64,000 nt of DNA from Methylocystis echinoides (GTDB lineage: Bacteria; Pseudomonadota; Alphaproteobacteria; Rhizobiales; Beijerinckiaceae), in contig NZ_BSEC01000001.1 of assembly GCF_027923385.1 (NCBI RefSeq), forward strand, positions 1,376,501 to 1,440,500, in the 5' to 3' direction. The first letter of the stretch is position 1. Each line of letters opens with the position of its first letter. Both the position numbers and the translations under genes were made by a program. Of this stretch, positions 8,485 to 16,762 are shown piece by piece. A model generated the notes under the pieces. That model saw nothing but the letters and a program-made list of their open reading frames with translations, did no database searches and was not told the origin of the DNA.

Positions 8485-9586
8485 CTATTCTCTGCCGCGC
8501 CTGCCCTTAGGTTCGCGGGCCGCCGGCCCCGCATGCATAAGGTCATCTTCTTCTGGCCCATCAACGACAAGAACCCCATTCAGGCCACGTTCGACTCGCG
8601 AAAGCGCGTGATCGATCAGGTTGAAATGACCAGCATGCTTCATTTGAAGCTCGAACGTCGCTGCATTCCCCGGCGCCACCAAAACTGTTTGTTCCTCTTT
8701 CATCGGCCTGCCGCCACCCATCCGAACGCTGTCGAATATTTCTCCGACGATATGAAAAGAAGACGCTATGCTCGGCGTGGCGCAGTGATAGACGAAGAGA
8801 CCCGGAATCGTCGTCTTGAAGCTGAAGACCTTCTCTTCTCCCGGGAATGTCTGCGTGAATTGGGAACCTCCGCCAGGGCCGAGGGCGCCATGGAAGTCGA
8901 CGGAGTGCGCGAGAATGCTTGTGGCGTCGTTCCTCAGGTGGATTTCCAGCGTGTCGCCGAGGCGCGCCCTGATGAATGGGCCTGGCACTTTGCCGCCGAA
9001 CGTCCAGAACTGATAGCTCGTCTTTTCATCAAGCTTGCCCTTCACTTCGATCGTAGTCAGCTCAACCCGCACAATCTGCGGCGCGCGCGTGCAATGGTGG
9101 GGGCAGATCGAGGGGATCGCGTGAAATGCTCGGCGCCACAGGCCTGACCCCCATCCTGAGCCCGGGTTCGATTCTGAGCCGGCCCTGCATGCCTGCTTCT
9201 CGATGTCCTGGAACCGCGCAGTAATAGGCGAAGGAGCCCGTTCGATCGGCAACGAAGGAAATGCTGGTGCTGGCGCCTTTGCCAACGACCCGATTGGATC
9301 GCACGCCGTAAAGATCGACGACAATGTCATGCGCGGCGCCTTCTCCGTTGATAAGGTTGATCTGCACTCTTTCGCCCTGATGCAGAATGAGCTCCGGATT
9401 GACGCTTCCGTCGATGTCGCCGCCAACCCCGAGAAACACCATGCGCCCCTCCGCAATCCCGGTCCGCAGGGTGAAGACAACCGAGGCGTTGGTCGCTGCC
9501 CCTTGCGCGTGCGGGTTTCCTGAAGGCAAAGCGAACGGGTTCAAGGCCAGCCAGATCGCAACGATGAGGGTTTTGGAGAATCTCAT
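8485..9586 (-). pseudogene. nirK: Copper nitrite reductase NirK with N-terminal cupredoxin, frameshifted and internally deleted
   Basis: The 5' part (9062-9586) encodes a signal peptide and a blue-copper domain with His, Cys, His, Met ligands (AAHDIV, YYCAVPGH, GMQG), as in nitrite reductases with an added N-terminal cupredoxin. The frame breaks in a short GC repeat at 9079-9089. One base must be lost or two gained to rejoin RAPQIVRVELTTIEV. The next frame encodes the first reductase domain with VDFHG and VYHCA, then jumps directly to SSFHIVGEIFD and DHALSRVERG of the second domain. About 108 residues are missing, including the type-1 copper His and Met. Both lesions point to loss of function. 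Confidence 0.88.
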
Positions 9587-9687
9587 GTCCTTAACCTCTG
9601 GGAGCCCTGGCCCTGATGCATACTAACCTGATTGATGAAGTCTCAGCGACACCAACAGAGCGCCTGTGACGAGCGCGAACGCGAATA

Positions 9688-9891
9688 TCAACTCAAAACG
9701 GCGCCACCGTCCGGCGACGACGAAACAGCTTCATGTGCGGCGGTCTTTGGTCGTCTTGCAGCCATGGCGCGCTCTTCTTGTGTCGGTGTGGCTCCAGCCG
9801 CGTCCGCGTCCGTTCCCAACGGCGCCGTGGCCGGGTCTGGATGATCGATCTTGTCTCCATCAAGCCCGCGGTCGATCTGAATTCGGACCAT
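9688..9891 (-). CDS. Small acidic hydrophilic protein
   Basis: This predicted protein of about 67 residues (MVRIQIDRGLDGDKI...) is rich in Asp, Pro and Ala, with the segment HPDPATAPLGTD, which resembles short conserved proteins of this group of bacteria. The composition is more protein-like than the overlapping frames. There is no signal peptide or membrane helix. The start is uncertain, since the frame stays open to 9966. This is a weak call. Confidence 0.4.
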   Translation of the reverse strand: MVRIQIDRGLDGDKIDHPDPATAPLGTDADAAGATPTQEERAMAARRPKTAAHEAVSSSPDGGAVLS

Positions 9892-10195
9892 GTCTGTCGA
9901 TGGCGGAACATCTCTTTTGCTCGATGCCGCTTTTTTGTGTCGCTGCATGAGACGAGTCTCCCGCAAACCGCGATCCTATCCGCTTTGGAACAAAGGCGTC
10001 CGTTGTCAACGCAGATCGGATGAGCGCGTTCCTGCGCTGCCACGCCATGGCGGCGCCTCAGGTGAGGCGTCGGCGGCGTCCGCGACGTCGAAACGGATCA
10101 GACGTGCGTCTCCTTCGCGGCCCTTCAGCGTCCATTCAGGTTGGCTGGCGCTTCATGGGGGCGTTGATGAGGCTCATGGTTCTTGGAGGGGATCG
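9892..10195. other. Intergenic stretch with no supported gene
   Basis: Several short frames overlap here on both strands, but none has a convincing start or composition. A GGAG ribosome-binding site for the next gene is at its right end. No terminator, repeat or RNA gene was recognised. Confidence 0.5.
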
Positions 10196-10540
10196 ATGAC
10201 TAAGCTTCGCAAAACCATCACCGCCACCGCACTTGTCGCGCTGCTTGCGTGGACGATGACCACCACGCCGGCCAGCGCTTGGTATTACGGCGCCAACAAT
10301 GGCGCCGCGGTCGCCGGCGCCGTGATCGGCGGCATGGCGCTTGGGGCTGCCGTGGGGGTGCTGGCGAGCCAGCCGAGCTACGGCTATTATCCGAACTATG
10401 GCTATGGAGCCGGTTATGGCGGCGGCTATGCGCCGTACTACAGGACGGCTCCTGCCTATGGTTATGGCGGCTACGGATACGGCTATGGCTACCGCTATCC
10501 ACACCAACGCCAGGTCGACTATTACGACGATGACGACTGA
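10196..10540 (+). CDS. Exported Gly/Tyr-rich repeat protein (copy 1)
   Basis: This 114-residue protein has a signal peptide (MTKLRKTITATALVALLAWTMTTTPASA), a glycine-zipper-like membrane segment (AGAVIGGMALGAAVGVLASQ) and a C-terminal tail of GYGYG repeats ending DYYDDDD. It is probably a cell-envelope protein of unknown role. GGAGGGGATCG lies just before the ATG, which decides the start. A shorter relative with the same layout is encoded on the other strand at 12665-12946, beyond the lipase gene. Confidence 0.7.
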   Translation: MTKLRKTITATALVALLAWTMTTTPASAWYYGANNGAAVAGAVIGGMALGAAVGVLASQPSYGYYPNYGYGAGYGGGYAPYYRTAPAYGYGGYGYGYGYRYPHQRQVDYYDDDD

Positions 10541-10605
10541 CAAAACTAACTGATGATACGGGGTATGCGCGCCGCTCATCCCCTCCCCACAGAGGCGCGC
10601 GCGGT

Positions 10606-10646
10606 GAGAGTCGCTCGGTAGATTGCTGAGCGACTCTCTTTCTTTC
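10606..10646 (+). terminator. Rho-independent terminator
   Basis: A perfect 11-bp stem (GAGAGTCGCTC / GAGCGACTCTC) with an 11-base loop is followed by TTTCTTTC. It closes the Gly/Tyr-rich gene. Confidence 0.75.
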
Positions 10647-11381
10647 AGGGACGCATCGCTCCGCAAGCGGCGCATGGATGAACACGGGCCAGTCGTTTGC
10701 GATGCGTGCAACATGCGCGCCGTCCCGCATGAGCGCGACGATCTCACTGCCCGACGGCAAGCCGATCTTCCACACCTTTTGGCGGCTCCGGCTGCATTTC
10801 GTCGTGGCCTAAAAGGCCCGGGCGTTACGTATGTCTACTTACTCGCTCGCTCGAGATGGGCGTAACGACAAGAACAAGCCACAATTCCGAAACAGTGGCC
10901 GCTCGTTTAAAAAATTTGAGACATCCTGTCGAAAACGAACGGCGTTAAATCTTATCCGGCCTGGTTGCTGGAGTGAATGGATGTCCTGCTCATGCGTCGA
11001 TAGGTTTGAGTGAAATCGACTCACATCGAAGCAGCCTACGTAACAGGGGACTGTGGGAGAGGTTGGCTCCGCGAGCGATCTGGTAGGCTGGCAGGCTTCC
11101 AAATTTGCGATATAAATTATTGTTATTAAATCTGGACGCCAATAAGAAAATATTTGTAACAACAAAGCCGCCAACAGATTTGTTCGCTCGAGGCGGGTGA
11201 CGGAGCGCAATCGAAGTTCTTTGCCGCGTCCGGTCCTGCTGGCCTGTCTTGTTGGCCCCGCGGCGCGTCGTGTCCGGCGTCATTGACGCTGCAAAATACG
11301 CTTGTCCGTCGAGAAATTGGTTGTAGCTTGAGGGCAGGCGCAATTTTCAGATCGACGTGAACCTTCTCTTTGAGGCGACCA
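10647..11381. other. 735-base gene-poor, lower-GC gap
   Basis: This stretch is visibly richer in A and T than its surroundings, especially 10830-11180. Short frames occur on both strands but lack ribosome-binding sites and plausible protein composition. GCGTTACG near 10822 and GGGCGTAACG near 10858 form a loose inverted pair. No RNA gene or IS end was recognised. It may be decayed or imported sequence and would hold the lipase promoter. Confidence 0.4.
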
Positions 11382-12545
11382 ATGAGCAAATCGGATTTCT
11401 ACAAAAGTTCGGTCTATTCGCGACGTGCCCTGATGGCTGGTGTTCTCGGAGCCAGCGCAGGGGCTGCGGTATCGCAGGCTTATGGCGCACCCCATGGCTT
11501 TTTCTTTGGGTTCGGCGCTCTTCAGCCGGGCTTCGATTTGTCGGAAGCATTGGATATGCTTCAGATGTGCAACTACATTTATGGCGGCGCGCCCACGCCG
11601 CTGAAGCCCGCGAAATGGGATGTTGTCTACGACCCACCGCCGTTGCCGTTCTTCGACAACAAGTGGCAACTATGGAAAATGAGGGGTTTTGGCGGACCTT
11701 ACGCGATCATCATTCGTGGAACTGTCGCCGAGACCGGGAGTGTCGTGGAGGATCTGCTCTCTCTCCTCATAAAGGCGAACGACAAGATCACTGTCGATAA
11801 ACTGGAGTTTCCCTATAAATTTGCTGATGAACCGGATGCTGCAGTCCATCTCGGCTTCGCGCTCGGCGCGCTCCTTCTGTTGAAATGGCCGGTCTCGGGC
11901 ATTCTGGACAAGCTTGCCTCACTCAATATTCCAGCCAACACGCCGATTTACGTTGCCGGCCACAGCCAGGGCGCCGCGGTCGCGACCCTGATCCGATCAT
12001 ACCTTTTTTACGCCAATTCCAAATATCCGCACAAAACATATGTGTTCGCCCAACCCAAGCCTGGCAATGACCACTATGGCACTGATTTCGACAGCCGCTT
12101 CTCGAACAAAGGTTATGCATTCCGCCTGACCAATTCCCTCGACTGGGTGCCCCAGGCGCCCTTCACATTCGAAATTCCCAGCGACCTCAACAAGCCGAAC
12201 CCGCTCGACTCGGGTGCAAGTCTCTCGACAGCCGCAACCTCATACATCGCATCCCTCACGGCGTCGCAGACACAGGCGTATAATCTTATCCTCGAGAAGG
12301 AAAAGCCTCGGATACAAAAGGGCGGATCGGCGTTGCTCAAGACGATAGACCTGCAGGCGGGGGAAGCTGGGTCGGTCGACGTTCCGCTCGTCGCCTCGCT
12401 CTATTTCACTGGTGCTGGAACCGAGGTGGCGCTGATCGGTCAGCCCTGCAATCTACCGGGCAGCCAGTGCAATGAATGGTATCAGCACCATCTCTCGACC
12501 TATAGCGCGCTCATGAGGCAGCAACTCAAATCCACGGGGCTCTGA
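11382..12545 (+). CDS. Tat-exported class-3-type lipase/esterase
   Basis: This 387-residue alpha/beta hydrolase has the nucleophile elbow GHSQG near residue 196 (YVAGHSQGAAVATL), as in fungal-type class 3 lipases. The N-terminus carries a twin-arginine signal (YSRRALMAGVLGASAGAAVS), so the protein is probably exported folded. A later Asp (NSLDWVPQ) and the C-terminal His pair (YQHHLSTY) are plausible remaining triad members. The LDMLQMCNYIYGG opening after the signal fits the lid region of such lipases. The substrate is unknown. The ATG follows GAGGCGACC. It stands alone between two Gly/Tyr-rich protein genes. Confidence 0.75.
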   Translation: MSKSDFYKSSVYSRRALMAGVLGASAGAAVSQAYGAPHGFFFGFGALQPGFDLSEALDMLQMCNYIYGGAPTPLKPAKWDVVYDPPPLPFFDNKWQLWKMRGFGGPYAIIIRGTVAETGSVVEDLLSLLIKANDKITVDKLEFPYKFADEPDAAVHLGFALGALLLLKWPVSGILDKLASLNIPANTPIYVAGHSQGAAVATLIRSYLFYANSKYPHKTYVFAQPKPGNDHYGTDFDSRFSNKGYAFRLTNSLDWVPQAPFTFEIPSDLNKPNPLDSGASLSTAATSYIASLTASQTQAYNLILEKEKPRIQKGGSALLKTIDLQAGEAGSVDVPLVASLYFTGAGTEVALIGQPCNLPGSQCNEWYQHHLSTYSALMRQQLKSTGL

Positions 12546-12664
12546 AAATTGCCAGAGCGAGGACTCCCGAATAGCAGGAGGCCGCCAGACTTGCTGACGG
12601 CCTCCCTCCCCCTGCTGCGCCTTGCGACTGGAGGGAGCGACGGCGCAGCCAGCCCCCAACCGTC

Positions 12665-12946
12665 TTACCAGCCGTAGCCGTATCCGTAGGCCGGCGCGTA
12701 GCCGTAGCCCGGGCCGTAGCCATAAGCCGGATATTCGTAGCCGCTGTAATAATTCGGCTGGCTCGCCGCAGCGCCGACAATCGCGCCAACCGCCATGCCG
12801 GCAACCGCAGCGCCAGCAATCGCGCCTGCATCCGGGCCGGAGTGATAACGGTAATAGCCGCCGGCAGAGGCCGGGGTCGCGGCGACCGTGCTGGCCAGCG
12901 CCAGAGCCGCAATCGTGCCGGTGATGATCTTGCTGATGGTCTTCAT
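12665..12946 (-). CDS. Exported Gly/Tyr-rich repeat protein (copy 2)
   Basis: This 93-residue protein has a signal peptide (MKTISKIITGTIAALALASTVAATPASA), a glycine-zipper segment (GAIAGAAVAGMAVGAIVGAAASQPNYY) and a GYGYG tail. It is a clear paralogue of the 10196-10540 product, in inverted orientation on the other side of the lipase gene. A CTCCC complement of a ribosome-binding site lies just before the ATG. An open frame reaching further upstream lacks a signal peptide. The role is unknown. Confidence 0.7.
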   Translation of the reverse strand: MKTISKIITGTIAALALASTVAATPASAGGYYRYHSGPDAGAIAGAAVAGMAVGAIVGAAASQPNYYSGYEYPAYGYGPGYGYAPAYGYGYGW

Positions 12947-13215
12947 TGCTCCCTCCAGGGAATTGCTCTTTGTTGATGAGAAGAACCTACTGGGCGGAAG
13001 CGAGAGAAGATGTGCGGTCGAGCACACAGCGAATGCCGATGGCGCTGGATCGCGGCGGCGCAAAAAAGCCCGCCCCTCAGAAAGAGACGGGCCGAACGCG
13101 TGTCATGATCTATATGATCGGTCGCAGATGACGCTGGCGGTCTCGGGAATGAGAAAGACCGACCTTGGCCGGGCTTTCTCTCCTCAATGCGCCACCAAGA
13201 GGATCAATCAGGCGA

Positions 13216-14220
13216 TCAGTAGCTCGCGACGACCGGGGCCGGAGCGAACCAGTTGAAGTGGTAGTTGACGCCTGCACGGGCGATCACGCCCTGATAGTTG
13301 ACGCGAGTGGCGCCGACGGCCGCGGCGGGGGACATATCTACCCAAGAGAATGCAGCTTCGTATGACTTCGGCGCCGCCGCAAAAGCGACCGTCGGGACAT
13401 TCATATTGCCCATTTTCCAATAGATGGCCTCAGCCTTAAGCGACCAGTTCGGCATGAACATCCACTCGAGACCGCCGCCGACGTTCCAGCCGACCAGCGT
13501 CTGTGACTTGTCGCCGCCACCGACGAAGGTGTGGGTCCAGGCGCCAGATGTGGTGAGGGTGTCGCCGTAAAACTGGCCACTCGTCGCGACAGCGTAATTA
13601 TTCACATTGGCGTAAACGCCGCCATAGGTGAGGCCGCCCGTCGCGTAAACAAGCATCGTGGGCGTAAACAGATAGCCGAGGCGACCGCGCACTGTGCCCA
13701 GCCAGTCAACACCCGCGTTGATGTTGGTTCCACCCCCTGCCGTCGATCTCATGGTGCCGTCGGGCAGAAAATCAGTTACGCTATCCGCGCCAACGCCAAC
13801 GGTGCGGGAGGTCCCGCGGATGCCCGCGCCCTGGATGTCGGCTTCGATGCCGATCACGAAGCTTTGACCCCATTGATAGTTATAGCCGACCTGGCCACCG
13901 CCGATGAAGCCGTTCTGGTTGCTGTTGGCGCCGACGCCTGATAGCGCCCCGCCCGCGCCCAGAGTGGACACCGCGGTGTAAAGCTCGCTGGAGACGATGT
14001 AGTTTGCGTAAGGCTCAAAGCCGATAGCTACGGACTGCGTGTTGCTGTTCGTGCCGAAGCCGTAGCCCGCGTTCAGACCCGCATAGAAGCCCGTCCACAT
14101 CAGGGGCGGAGGGGGCGGCGGAGGAAGGACAGGCGGCCCCTTGCGGGACGGGAGATCGGCGGCAAACGCGCCTGCTGCGGACAGCGCCAGAGCGGCAACG
14201 GAAAGCGCAATCTTCTTCAT
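13216..14220 (-). CDS. Outer-membrane beta-barrel protein (Omp25-like family)
   Basis: This 334-residue protein has a signal peptide (MKKIALSVAALALSAAGAFA), the sequence ADLPSRKG directly after it and a proline run before MWTGFYAGLNAGYGFG. That opening is typical of rhizobial porin-like barrels. Alternating aromatic beta-strands run to the C-terminus (YHFNWFAPAPVVASY). LGYLFTPTMLVYATGGLTYGGVYA is the usual family block. It is probably a structural or porin-like surface protein. The first strand of the 25746-26513 protein is similar in kind but not close in sequence. Confidence 0.85.
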   Translation of the reverse strand: MKKIALSVAALALSAAGAFAADLPSRKGPPVLPPPPPPPLMWTGFYAGLNAGYGFGTNSNTQSVAIGFEPYANYIVSSELYTAVSTLGAGGALSGVGANSNQNGFIGGGQVGYNYQWGQSFVIGIEADIQGAGIRGTSRTVGVGADSVTDFLPDGTMRSTAGGGTNINAGVDWLGTVRGRLGYLFTPTMLVYATGGLTYGGVYANVNNYAVATSGQFYGDTLTTSGAWTHTFVGGGDKSQTLVGWNVGGGLEWMFMPNWSLKAEAIYWKMGNMNVPTVAFAAAPKSYEAAFSWVDMSPAAAVGATRVNYQGVIARAGVNYHFNWFAPAPVVASY

Positions 14221-14469
14221 AATCTTCGGCCCCCGCGAGGGCCATTGCGCGCTCGCGATGACCCAAGATCAATGAAGCGACTAGAACGGTCGGCGGCTGC
14301 ATCGTCAAAGCCTTTGAAAGGCGAAAATAACGAACCTTGGCTGATGTGCTAAAATGGCAACAAAAGCCAAGGCGGAATTTGATCCATATCAATTGCCGTA
14401 TCCGACAGGTTGACGAGCGGTATACGAAAGGCCGGGGTTTGGTGAACCGATCACATCGCGCGACCTCGG

Positions 14470-14739
14470 ATGGCGCCGCACAGCCCTGACGCGCGCAGAC
14501 GGCTCGCCGGTTCCGACGACTGGTCGCTCATCGACGAGCAGCTCGGCGCGATCGCGCGCGTATGCCGGATGACCGGAGGCCCGCAGGATGGTCAATGGTT
14601 CTGGGCGGTGCAGATCGACGAGCTGGGCAGGCCTTGGAACAGCGGCTCCGGCAACGCCCCGTCAGGTCAGGAGGCGAAGGCGGCGGTAGAGAGGATCCTG
14701 GCTGATTTTACGCCCCGCCGGATCTGCCAGAGCCACTGA
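14470..14739 (+). CDS. Small protein of unknown function
   Basis: This 89-residue soluble protein has the segment CRMTGGPQDGQWFWAVQIDELGRPW, which reads like a genuine folded domain. A good ribosome-binding site is not visible before the ATG at 14470, so the real start may be internal (for example Met at 14569). No signal peptide is present. The family was not recognised. Confidence 0.45.
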   Translation: MAPHSPDARRRLAGSDDWSLIDEQLGAIARVCRMTGGPQDGQWFWAVQIDELGRPWNSGSGNAPSGQEAKAAVERILADFTPRRICQSH

Positions 14740-14984
14740 CGGCCCAGGCGGTGGCCTTTCCGGATTGTATCGAGTGGATCTTGAGCCGTCGCCAAAACAA
14801 CCAGAGATTGGCAAGTGCGCAACGAGCTTGCGCAAGGCGCTGGCGGATAGCCCCCGAAGAGAATGTTTGCCGCATTCGCGAGAGTTAGGCCGCCAGCGCC
14901 TATCAACAATGCCGAGCTGATCCCTGTTGTTCAGGCACAAAGTAGCATTGCCTGCTGATCATGCAAACAAAACCGCAGGCCTAA

Positions 14985-15110
14985 CTAGGTCGTGCACTCA
15001 TAATATCGGGCCCAAAGCCTGATTGAAGCGAGAGCGACAGCGGCGAGAAAGTTTCTGGCAAGCTTGTCGAAGCGGGTTGCGATGGGGGCCCGGATAACGC
15101 CATTGGCCGT
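14985..15110 (-). mobile_element. 3' fragment of an IS5-type transposase gene
   Basis: The minus strand encodes a run ending IATRFDKLARNFLAAVALAS and then a short tail. That is the characteristic C-terminal end of IS5-superfamily transposases (the RYDKLARNFLAAV type). Nothing upstream in frame continues the transposase. It abuts, in opposite orientation, another IS5-type fragment at about 15118. Confidence 0.7.
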
Positions 15111-15117
15111 TCTCGTG

Positions 15118-15235
15118 GAGGATTGAGCACCAAGATAAATGTCGTGGTGGACGGCGACGGTCTCCCCATCCGCCTTGCCCTGACTCCCGGTCATGCCTCC
15201 GATAAGGAGGCCGCCGTCTCCCTGATTTCCAGCCT
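15118..15235 (+). mobile_element. Internal fragment of an IS5-type transposase gene
   Basis: The plus strand reads GLSTKINVVVDGDGLPIRL followed by ALTPGHASDKEAAVSL. This is the central block of IS5-family transposases around the second catalytic Asp. The N-terminal and C-terminal parts are missing. It continues in frame into an unrelated IS110 piece, so the apparent gene here is a chimera of two dead transposases. Confidence 0.7.
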
Positions 15236-15251
15236 GAGCCGGATAGTCCCA

Positions 15252-15362
15252 GTGCAGCGCTCCACCGGAGGCAAACAGATACTCGGAAGAACTTCAAAAA
15301 TGGGTCAGCGCGACATTCGACGGCTTTTAATCTGCGGCGCTATGGTCGTCGTGCGCTGGCCT
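15252..15362 (+). mobile_element. C-terminal fragment of an IS110-family transposase gene
   Basis: The segment STGGKQILGRTSKMGQRDIR followed by RLLICGAMVVVRW matches the conserved C-terminal region of IS110-family transposases. It is joined to the IS5 fragment on its left and cut off on its right, where the minus-strand small gene 15340-15492 ends inside it. Confidence 0.7.
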
Positions 15363-15492
15363 GAACCACCACAATGTCTTCGTCGGCGGACAGCATCCGG
15401 GCGAGTAGGTTCTTTGACGCCGCCTTGGCGGCCGTCGAGATGTCTGTGCCCATCCGGCGTCCTCCGCCGCGAGTCGTAAGTTCGGTGCTCAT
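15340..15492 (-). CDS. Small protein, probably truncated by IS110 fragment
   Basis: Starting at ATG 15492, the frame encodes about 50 residues (MSTELTTRGGGRRMGTDIST...). The start overlaps the stop of the upstream 70-residue gene (TGATG), so the two are translationally coupled. The last residues are encoded inside the IS110 remnant, so the original C-terminus has probably been replaced. The function is unknown. Confidence 0.4.
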   Translation of the reverse strand: MSTELTTRGGGRRMGTDISTAAKAASKNLLARMLSADEDIVVVQASARRP

Positions 15493-15704
15493 CAGGTGTC
15501 CTCCGACGCGATATGCGCCATCGCGATTTCCAGAAACGACTCGGGCTCGGCTTTACGAGCCGGCTTCTTCGCAGCCTTCCAGTCTGCGTTGAAGTTTTTC
15601 CAGCCATTGCTGATCATCAGCTCGGCCACAGCCTCAACATCAGCCGATGCCTGGAGCTGCTTCACGAGGCACTTTGCCGACTTCGGCGTGAACATGCCGC
15701 CCAA
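15492..15704 (-). CDS. Small helical protein of unknown function
   Basis: This 70-residue or slightly shorter protein (a second Met lies at residue 4) has an amphipathic helical core (SADVEAVAELMISNGWKNF) and a basic linker (KAAKKPARKAEP). The composition is protein-like, and the stop overlaps the next small gene as in a compact operon. It sits in mobile DNA next to the IS5 element, so it may be an accessory gene of the lost element. No family was recognised. Confidence 0.5.
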   Translation of the reverse strand: MGGMFTPKSAKCLVKQLQASADVEAVAELMISNGWKNFNADWKAAKKPARKAEPESFLEIAMAHIASEDT

Positions 15705-15828
15705 CGCTTCCTGTGAGCCAGGACACGGGCGCTGGTCTCTGGCGATAGCGCCACGCCGAGTATTCGGAGCAATTCGCGGTCGTTCGACTTCAGAACTCTC
15801 GCGCGCCTGCTACTATTATCCTTCTTAG

Positions 15829-15842
15829 AGTCTGTCCGAAGA
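15829..15842 (+). repeat. Left terminal inverted repeat of the IS5 element
   Basis: AGTCTGTCCGAAGA is preceded by the flanking CTTAG. It matches the complement of the right end in 13 of 14 positions. Confidence 0.85.
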
Positions 15843-15844
15843 CT

Positions 15845-16683
15845 TCATGACTGATTACAGAGCCTTCTGAGCATGAGGCGAATGGAGGCGAGGCGCAAGA
15901 AAGCGAGCGCCTTCCGATTAAGATTTTCCCAATCCTTGGCCAATCGGCGACAGCGGCCCAGCCAGGATAAAGTTCGCTCAACAACCCAACGCCTGGGCAA
16001 GACCTCGAAGCCTTTGGCCGCATCGGAACGCTTGACGATTTCTGTCACAAGACCCGGCAAGGCTTTCTTCAGCGCCTCGCGAAATTGGGGACCCCGGTAG
16101 CCGCCATCGGCGAACAGTTTTTGAAGAAATGGAAATTTCCCGAACAACGTGCTCAAGACGAGAATGCCGCCATCGCGATCTTGAATGTCCGCGCTATGAA
16201 CGACGGCGTGAAGCAGCAGGCCTAAAGTGTCGACAAGAATATGTCGCTTCTTGCCTTTGACCTTCTTGCCCGCGTCATAGCCATGGGGATCGATATGGCT
16301 CCCCCTTTTTCAGCGCTTTTCACGCTCTGGCTGTCGATGACGGCGGCAGTCGGACTGGCCTCGCGCCCTTCCGCTTCCCTGCACATAACATAAAGCACGT
16401 GGTGGATGCGTTCTAACGTCCCGTCATATGTCCAAAGATCGAAATAGCCATAAACCGTGCTTTTGGGTGGGAAGTCCTTTGGAATCGCACGCCACTGACA
16501 GCCTGTCGATAGGACATACATCAGACCGTTGATCACCTCGCGCATGTTCACCCTGCGCTTGCCGCCGCCGCGCCTTGCAGGCGGGATCAGAGGTCCGACA
16601 AATCCCCATTCCGCGTCCGTCAGATCGCTGGGATAACGCAATTTGCTACGATCATAACGAGCGCGATTTTCCTTCGTCCACAT
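15845..16683 (-). CDS. IS5-family DDE transposase in two frames
   Basis: The first frame (16683 down to about 16310) encodes the N-terminal DNA-binding and first catalytic part (YPSDLTDAEWGFVGPLIPPA and AAVIDSQSVKSAEKGG). The second frame, shifted by -1, continues HILVDTLGLLLHAVVHSADI and then DGGYRGPQF and the closing RWVVERTLSWLGRCRRL block to 15845. The switch falls in AAAAAGGGGG (16301-16310 on the plus strand). Many IS5-group elements make their transposase by programmed -1 frameshifting, so this may be intact. A single lost G is the alternative. All three DDE regions are present. Confidence 0.85.
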
Positions 16684-16748
16684 TCGGCGATCTCCAAAAG
16701 AATCAGGTCGCCTCGTTGAATCATAACCGACTCATTCGGCTCAACTTT

Positions 16749-16762
16749 TCTTCGGACAGACA
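16749..16762 (-). repeat. Right terminal inverted repeat of the IS5 element
   Basis: The complement reads TGTCTGTCCGAAGA, directly followed on the plus strand by CTTAG. Confidence 0.85.

Larger units (their letters stand above)
15829..16762 (-). mobile_element. Complete IS5-family insertion sequence, 934 bp
   Basis: The ends carry 14-base inverted repeats (AGTCTGTCCGAAGA on the left, the complement of TGTCTGTCCGAAGA on the right, 13 of 14 matching). The same five bases, CTTAG, flank the element on both sides (15824-15828 and 16763-16767) and look like a target duplication. The transposase gene on the minus strand fills it. It has inserted just beyond the iteron-bearing replication-gene relic, separating that relic from the small genes at 15340-15704. 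Confidence 0.9.

Noticed and set aside
10839..11210. A 123-residue protein on the minus strand in the AT-rich gap
   Set aside because: There is no ribosome-binding site or signal peptide, and the composition looks random. A competing frame on the other strand is equally poor.
12578..12610. A hairpin (GGAGGCCG / CGGCCTCC) as terminator between the lipase and Gly/Tyr genes
   Set aside because: The stem is good, but no T-run follows on either strand, so rho-independent termination is not supported.
15123..15479. A 118-residue plus-strand gene
   Set aside because: It is a fusion of an IS5 fragment, an IS110 fragment and antisense sequence of a small gene.
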